A DNA stretch of 11,604 bases from JBBRGG01 sp038240875 (GTDB lineage: Bacteria; Planctomycetota; Phycisphaerae; Phycisphaerales; UBA1924): contig JBBRGG010000108.1 in NCBI GenBank assembly GCA_038240875.1, positions 1 through 11,604 on the forward strand. Direction: 5' to 3'. The position numbers were made by a program, and so were the translations under genes. This document shows positions 7,331 to 11,604 of this stretch, piece by piece. The notes beneath the pieces are model-generated. The model searched no databases, was not told where the DNA came from, and was given only the letters and a program-made list of their open reading frames with translations. Numbering within the stretch: the first letter of the stretch is position 1; each line of letters begins with the position of its first letter.

Positions 7331-10300
7331 ATGGGCATATTTTCCAAGCGTTCTTCGACTTCAACTTCTCCAGCCCCTGTCAAAGCCGCTGCTTCATCCG
7401 GCAAGGCCAACGAATTCAACCAGTTAAGCCAAACCGGTCAGTCATACCAATCTGGTTCACAGTCTGCATCGGCGAGTGCCGCGACTTCTGCCTCGTTTAC
7501 ATCTTCAAACCCAGCCCTCGAAGCCAAAACCATAGAGATTGGCACCCAACTCTTAGGCCTCTCGCGCGAGCACACGACCGGGCTGCTTTCCGCTAAGTTC
7601 TACTCCGATTGGCTCATGGAATGGTCCATGAAGGATCCCAATTTCAAGGTTCAGATGTTCCGTTTCGTCGATGCCTTTCCGGTTCTTCGCACCGTCGATG
7701 ACAAGTTCGATCTTCTCAAAGACTACCTCTCGCAACCCGGCGTCACCGTGCCCGGCCCTATCGCCGCGGGGATCAAGGCTGGCGGCATCGCCAAGAGCCT
7801 TTTCGTCGCCACTATGTCCAGGCAAATCGAGTCCATGGCGGGCAAATTCATCGCTGGCACCGACGCCAAATCCGCGCTCCCCAACCTCAAATCTCTCTGG
7901 AACGACGGGATTGCCTTCTCTGTCGATCTTCTTGGCGAAGCGTGCGTCAGCGACGACGAAGCCGACCACTACCAACGCAAGTACCTCGACCTTATCCAAA
8001 ATCTGCCCGGCGATGTCGCCGCATGGAAGGCTTCGCCGCGTCTTGAATCCGACCACCTTGGAGCCGTGCCGCGTACGAACGTGAGCATCAAGATCAGTTC
8101 GCTGAGCGCGCGATGCGACCCAATTGACACCGAAGGTTCGATCCGCGATTTGATGAAGCGATTGGTGCCGATTCTTGAAGCCGCGCGCGATCGCGGCGTC
8201 TTTGTCAACTTCGACATGGAGCAGTTCGCGCTCAAGGATTTCTCTCTTGATCTTTTCGAGCGGTGCTGCGAAATGGTTGATTTCCACTCCGGGCTCGCGA
8301 TGCAGGCGTACCTGACCAGCGGCCCGGATGACGCGCGGCGCATCGTCGCGTGGGCCAGTCGCACCGGCAAGCGCGTCACTGTTCGATTGGTCAAGGGCGC
8401 GTACTGGGATTATGAAACCATCAACGCCGAGCAGCGTGGTTGGCCTTGCCCGGTATGGCCGACCAAGCCCGAAACCGATGCGTGCTTCGAGGAAATGGCT
8501 CGGATTTTCCTTGATGCCACGCCACGCGACGCCGCGACGCCGGGCGTCAAGCTCGCGCTTGGTTCGCACAATGCACGATCGATCGCGGCAACAATCGCGT
8601 ACGCCGACTCGCTCAACTTGCCACGTAACGCAATTGAATTGCAGATGCTGCATGGAATGGCGGACCAGCTCAAGCACGCAGCAGCGGAGATGGGCATGCG
8701 CGTTCGCGAATATGTTCCCGTTGGCGAGATGATTCCAGGTATGGCGTACCTCGTTCGCCGATTGCTCGAGAACACGTCGAACGAATCGTGGCTCAAGGCT
8801 GGGTTCCTTGATAATGCCGACCCGAAACTGTTGCTTGCTGATCCACGCGCGATCATCTCGGCACGGCGTGGCAGGCCGAAACCGATTAACACCGGCCCTA
8901 CGACAGGCGACGCGAACACGATCAAGACCGCCGAACCAAGCGCGACGAATCTTGATCGCGCGCCCGAAAGGCACATGTTGACGCCCGAGGTTCCAAGCCT
9001 TGGATTGAGGCCCTTCTATAACGAGCCATTTCGCGATTTCTCGCGCGAAAGCGTGCGCAATACGTTCGCGGCGACGATCGCGCGGACGACGGTTCCCGTG
9101 CTCGCGAGTGATCGCACGCCGGCGCAGGCCGCTGAAATGGTCGCGAGTGCCGCGGCGGCGTTCGAGCCTTGGCGCGATGTGCCCGCGACGAATCGCGCAC
9201 TGGTGCTGGTCAAGGCTGCGTACATGATGCGCGCACGGCGCGATGAACTCAGCGCGGTGATGATCAAGGAAGCGGGCAAGACCTGGCGCGAGGCGGACGC
9301 GGACACGTGCGAGGCAATTGACTTCTGTGATTTTTACGCGCGGTTGGCAGTGCCTTTGTTCGAGCGTGCACGCATAGGCAAGTTTATCGGCGAGCTTGAT
9401 GAAGTCACGCATGAGCCGCGCGGGGTCGCGGTGGTGATCGCGCCGTGGAACTTTCCACTGGCGATTTTGTGTGGCATGACCGTCGCGGCGCTGGTGACGG
9501 GGAACACGGCGATTGTCAAGCCCGCCGAGCAGACTACGGGTATTGCAAAGATCATGGTCGAGATTCTGCGGGCAGCAATCGAAGAAGTCGCGGCCAATTC
9601 GGCGGCGCTGGGCGCGATGACGGCGGCGCAGCGCGCGGGCGTGCTGCACTTGTGTGCCGGCCCAGGCGAAACGACGGGCGCGGCGCTGGTGCGCGATCCG
9701 CGCGTCGCGCTGATCACGTTCACCGGCTCGCGCGATGTTGGTTGTGATATTTTGCATGCGGCGGCTCCGAGTTCGCCCTTTGGCGTAGATCGCAGTTCGT
9801 TTGACGCCTGGGCTTCGGGACCAAACGCGCGGATCAAACACGTCGTGTGCGAGATGGGTGGCAAGAACGCGCTGATCATCGATACGTCGGCGGATCAGGA
9901 CGAAGCGGTGCTCGCGATTCGGCACAGCGCGTTTGCGTTTCAGGGTCAAAAATGCTCGGCGTGCTCACGGCTCATCGTCGTAGATGCGCAAGGGCCAACC
10001 GGGCTGGCGATCACGCACTTTCGTGAGCGGTTGGTCGACGCGACTAGGGCGCTGACCATCGGCGACCCTACCAAGCCTGGAACTGATATCGGGCCGGTGA
10101 TCGACGCGGAAGCCAAGGCGAAGATTGAAGGATTTATCGAGCGGGCCAAGGCAAGCGGGCTGGCGCATGCGTCGCTTGCGATTCCTGATGGGCTTGAGGC
10201 GGCGGTGAGAAGGCACTATGTCGCGCCCCATATATTCTGGCCTGTGCCGGAGAATCACGAACTGGCGCGCGAAGAAATCTTTGGACCGGTGCTGGCGATT

Positions 10301-10603
10301 ATTCATGCGAGCAGCTTTGAGGATGCGCTGCGGATCGCGAACGCGTCGGCGTATAAGCTGACCGGCGGCGTTTACACACGCAGGCCAACGCACATTGATC
10401 TTGCCAAGCGGGTGTATCGCGTAGGTAATTTGTATATCAATCGCGGGATCACTGGTGCGCTGGTTGCGCGGCATCCATTCGGCGGGTTTGGCATGTCGGG
10501 CGCGGGATCCAAGGCGGGCGGACTGGAATATCTGGGCCACTTTGTGGTGCCACGAGCGATCGCGGAGAACACGATGCGGCGTGGCTTCGCGCCAGAGTTG
10601 TAA
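7331..10603 (+). CDS. putA: Bifunctional proline dehydrogenase / L-glutamate-gamma-semialdehyde dehydrogenase
   Basis: PutA oxidises proline to P5C with FAD, then oxidises the hydrolysed semialdehyde to glutamate with NAD+. The product has 1090 residues. The first ~65 are a low-complexity Ser/Ala/Thr/Gln-rich leader. The proline dehydrogenase barrel spans roughly 90-510 and has RLVKGAYWD at 352-360 and YLVRRLLEN at 473-481, whose arginine pair (R476, R477) matches the proline-carboxylate-binding pair of PutA. The aldehyde dehydrogenase part spans roughly 550-1080: PWNFP (W706-N707), FTGSRDVG (from F797), general base E841 in CEMGGKNA, catalytic C875 in QGQKCSAC, and EEIFGPV. There is no N-terminal ribbon-helix-helix DNA-binding domain and no extra C-terminal domain, so this is a short PutA that should not repress its own gene. 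It is monocistronic here and divergent from carB. Confidence 0.97.
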   Translation: MGIFSKRSSTSTSPAPVKAAASSGKANEFNQLSQTGQSYQSGSQSASASAATSASFTSSNPALEAKTIEIGTQLLGLSREHTTGLLSAKFYSDWLMEWSMKDPNFKVQMFRFVDAFPVLRTVDDKFDLLKDYLSQPGVTVPGPIAAGIKAGGIAKSLFVATMSRQIESMAGKFIAGTDAKSALPNLKSLWNDGIAFSVDLLGEACVSDDEADHYQRKYLDLIQNLPGDVAAWKASPRLESDHLGAVPRTNVSIKISSLSARCDPIDTEGSIRDLMKRLVPILEAARDRGVFVNFDMEQFALKDFSLDLFERCCEMVDFHSGLAMQAYLTSGPDDARRIVAWASRTGKRVTVRLVKGAYWDYETINAEQRGWPCPVWPTKPETDACFEEMARIFLDATPRDAATPGVKLALGSHNARSIAATIAYADSLNLPRNAIELQMLHGMADQLKHAAAEMGMRVREYVPVGEMIPGMAYLVRRLLENTSNESWLKAGFLDNADPKLLLADPRAIISARRGRPKPINTGPTTGDANTIKTAEPSATNLDRAPERHMLTPEVPSLGLRPFYNEPFRDFSRESVRNTFAATIARTTVPVLASDRTPAQAAEMVASAAAAFEPWRDVPATNRALVLVKAAYMMRARRDELSAVMIKEAGKTWREADADTCEAIDFCDFYARLAVPLFERARIGKFIGELDEVTHEPRGVAVVIAPWNFPLAILCGMTVAALVTGNTAIVKPAEQTTGIAKIMVEILRAAIEEVAANSAALGAMTAAQRAGVLHLCAGPGETTGAALVRDPRVALITFTGSRDVGCDILHAAAPSSPFGVDRSSFDAWASGPNARIKHVVCEMGGKNALIIDTSADQDEAVLAIRHSAFAFQGQKCSACSRLIVVDAQGPTGLAITHFRERLVDATRALTIGDPTKPGTDIGPVIDAEAKAKIEGFIERAKASGLAHASLAIPDGLEAAVRRHYVAPHIFWPVPENHELAREEIFGPVLAIIHASSFEDALRIANASAYKLTGGVYTRRPTHIDLAKRVYRVGNLYINRGITGALVARHPFGGFGMSGAGSKAGGLEYLGHFVVPRAIAENTMRRGFAPEL

Positions 10604-10639
10604 GCCTTGGGAGCTGGGAGAGGGACGTGTGAGGTTGAA

Positions 10640-10723
10640 GTGGGATGGCGAGTGGGGTGGTGAGTGAGATGGCGCGTGGGATGGCGCGCGGGGTGGCGCG
10701 AGGGGTGGTGCTAGGGGGGGTGA
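10640..10723. repeat. Seven-copy 12-bp G-rich tandem repeat
   Basis: Seven contiguous 12-bp units run from 10640 to 10723 with plus-strand consensus GTGGGRTGGCGC. The first six match the consensus at 10-12 positions, and the last is degenerate and ends in a run of seven G. A further eroded unit may precede it at 10629. The plus strand carries G-runs of 3, 4, 4 and 7 separated by 8-9 bases. The array lies 36 bp after the putA stop codon, so it would be in the 3' end of the putA transcript. Confidence 0.85.
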
Positions 10724-10730
10724 ATAGTTC

Positions 10731-10743
10731 GTGTGCATCACAC
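10731..10743. repeat. Small perfect hairpin GTGTG-CAT-CACAC
   Basis: A 5-bp perfect stem with a 3-base loop sits between the tandem repeat and the 8-bp inverted repeat. No T-run follows on either strand, so a terminator role is not supported. Confidence 0.4.
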
Positions 10744-10748
10744 CGTTA

Positions 10749-10787
10749 TACGACACGGCGGCACAATTGCAACGGTCATGTGTCGTA
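10749..10787. repeat. Inverted repeat TACGACAC / GTGTCGTA
   Basis: Perfect 8-bp arms at 10749-10756 and 10780-10787 are separated by 23 bases. It lies between convergent genes, where a bidirectional terminator, an operator or the edge of an inserted module would be plausible. The loop is long and there is no T-run, so its role is open. Confidence 0.45.
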
Positions 10788-10921
10788 CCGACCAGGAGTT
10801 TGCGCACAAGAGTGGCCGGTAGGGAAGAAAGAGAATTGCCAGAGGGTAATCGTAGGTTGTCAACGGATTATTCCAGGGAGCGAGGGTCGGGCGACACTGG
10901 AAAGCATCTGCGGTGAAAGCA

Positions 10922-11326
10922 TTAGGCAAGGAAGCGTCGAAGCCGTGACGCGAGCTTGTCAACATCCTGCAACTGGCATTCCCACACGACAAGCACGCGC
11001 CAGCCCTCGCGCCGCAGCCGCGCCCGAGTCCGTCTGTCGCGTGTGGCGTTGCCTTCCAGTTTCGCTTGCCAGAAACCCGTCCGCGTCTTGGGAACAACAC
11101 GCCCGAATCGGCAGGCGTGCCGGTGCCAGAAACAGCCATGCACGAATACGACCGCGCGGCGGGAAGCGAAGACCAGATCAGGCTTGCCTGGCAACGCCCG
11201 GCCATGCAACCGATAGCGATAGCCCAGCGCGGTAAGCAATCGACGAACGATCATTTCCGGGCCGGTGTCTTTGCCGCGTATGGCGGCCATGCACCGGGAG
11301 CGTTGCAAAGGGGAGAGAACGTCCAC
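10922..11326 (-). CDS. vsr: Very short patch repair (Vsr) mismatch endonuclease
   Basis: Vsr nicks DNA 5' of the T in T:G mismatches formed when 5-methylcytosine deaminates in a methyltransferase site, which starts short-patch repair to C:G. The 134-residue product has the normal length and all the core motifs: RSRCMAAIRGKDTGPE near the N-terminus, LPGKPD with catalytic D50, then HGCFWHRHAC (H63, W67, H68; H70 and C72 fit the zinc-site positions), FWQAKLEGN, RD at 96-97 and GWRVLVVWEC ending at C117. The GTG start at 11326 is two bases after the stop of the upstream endonuclease gene, so translation is probably coupled; no strong separate ribosome site is seen. The neighbour suggests it protects a CCWGG-type methylation system. 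Confidence 0.97.
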   Translation of the reverse strand: MDVLSPLQRSRCMAAIRGKDTGPEMIVRRLLTALGYRYRLHGRALPGKPDLVFASRRAVVFVHGCFWHRHACRFGRVVPKTRTGFWQAKLEGNATRDRRTRARLRREGWRVLVVWECQLQDVDKLASRLRRFLA

Positions 11327-11328
11327 GG

Positions 11329-11604
11329 TCAGACTTTCACCAGCGCCCGTGCCCAGTCGATGAACTCGGCGACGCGAACGAGCTTCACGCCTTCGACCTT
11401 TGGATAGTCTTTGTGCAGTCCCTCGGGCACGATGAGCGTGACCTTCGCCTCGGTCATCTGCTTCAACTGTTTCTCGGAAATCCCGCGTTGCATGGTCAAA
11501 AGGTGCTTGTGCGTGATGCCTTCGCCCTCATGCAGCACCTGCCGCCAGCGGTCCTTGCAAGTGGTTTTCACACCGAGGAGGCACAGGCGGTCACGCGGAT
11601 ACTT
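11329..11604 (-). CDS. EcoRII-like type II restriction endonuclease, C-terminal part (runs off right edge)
   Basis: The frame is open from the right edge to TGA at 11329-11331, giving the last 91 residues of a longer protein. The block LCLLGVKTTCKDRWRQVL, followed by HKHLLTMQRGIS and VTLIVPEGLHKDYP, matches what I know of the EcoRII C-terminal nuclease domain. There, the KTTCKDR block carries the catalytic lysine region of the PD-(D/E)XK fold. EcoRII-type enzymes cut at CCWGG. A GTG at 11571 lies inside the conserved block and is not a credible start; the real start, effector domain and other catalytic acids lie beyond the window. It precedes vsr by two bases in the same operon, and the cognate methyltransferase is expected further upstream. 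A relative with different specificity cannot be excluded from the tail alone. Confidence 0.85.
   Translation of the reverse strand, partial: KYPRDRLCLLGVKTTCKDRWRQVLHEGEGITHKHLLTMQRGISEKQLKQMTEAKVTLIVPEGLHKDYPKVEGVKLVRVAEFIDWARALVKV

Larger units (their letters stand above)
10604..10921. other. Spacer between convergent putA and vsr
   Basis: These 318 bp contain a 12-bp tandem repeat (10640-10723), a small hairpin (10731-10743), an 8-bp inverted repeat (10749-10787) and a direct repeat of GAAAGCAT at 10900-10907 and 10915-10922 touching the vsr stop codon. Open frames on both strands owe much of their sequence to the repeat and show no family similarity I recognise. No hairpin followed by a T-run is present for either gene. 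Confidence 0.55.

Noticed and set aside
7189..7419. Minus-strand frame covering the start of putA and part of the divergent spacer.
   Set aside because: Its first third is the antisense of the low-complexity putA leader and the rest has no recognisable motif.
7553..9949. Very long (798-codon) frame antisense to putA.
   Set aside because: Arg/His-rich composition typical of the complement of a GC-rich gene. The plus strand encodes a complete PutA with all catalytic motifs.
10604..10640. Terminator right after putA.
   Set aside because: No stable stem followed by a T-run is present; the sequence is purine-rich and unpaired.
9965..10807. Minus-strand 280-codon frame starting in the spacer, with Pro/Ser/His tetrapeptide repeats.
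   Set aside because: The tetrapeptides come directly from the 12-bp tandem repeat and the remainder is antisense to putA. No family features are seen.
10645..11235. Plus-strand 196-codon frame through the tandem repeat and across vsr.
   Set aside because: It runs antisense to the well-supported vsr gene and is Arg-rich without motifs.

Overview
The window looks like chromosomal DNA of a GC-rich bacterium, most likely a planctomycete (Phycisphaerae-like). I infer this from the pairing of a DUF58 protein with a two-helix BatA-type VWA protein, an enlarged CarB and a compact two-domain PutA. No ribosomal marker is present, so the assignment is tentative.

Layout. Positions 1-6935 are a leftward unit: carB (6935 to 3255), a DUF58 protein (3182 to 1956) and a BatA-like membrane VWA protein (1838 to beyond the left edge). 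A 395-bp divergent intergenic region (6936-7330) separates it from rightward putA (7331-10603), a proline dehydrogenase/P5C dehydrogenase. A 318-bp spacer (10604-10921) with a 12-bp G-rich tandem repeat and inverted repeats follows. The right end (10922-11604) reads leftward again and holds the 3' end of a restriction-modification operon: the C-terminal part of an EcoRII-like endonuclease, then a complete Vsr repair endonuclease.

How the genes work together. CarB makes carbamoyl phosphate for arginine and pyrimidine synthesis; PutA oxidises proline to glutamate. DUF58 and BatA-like proteins usually form an envelope-associated complex with a MoxR AAA+ ATPase, but no moxR is visible here and carB sits directly upstream. 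EcoRII-type enzymes cut CCWGG, and Vsr repairs the T:G mismatches left when the protecting 5-methylcytosine deaminates. A cytosine-5 methyltransferase is therefore expected just beyond the right edge.

The most unusual signals are compositional and repetitive, not a clearly new gene system. Third codon positions shift from C-rich to G-rich along both carB and putA, moving away from their shared divergent promoter region. Short tandem duplications, several with a 15-bp period, occur in linkers and spacers. No RNA gene, CRISPR array, transposase or integrase was recognised.
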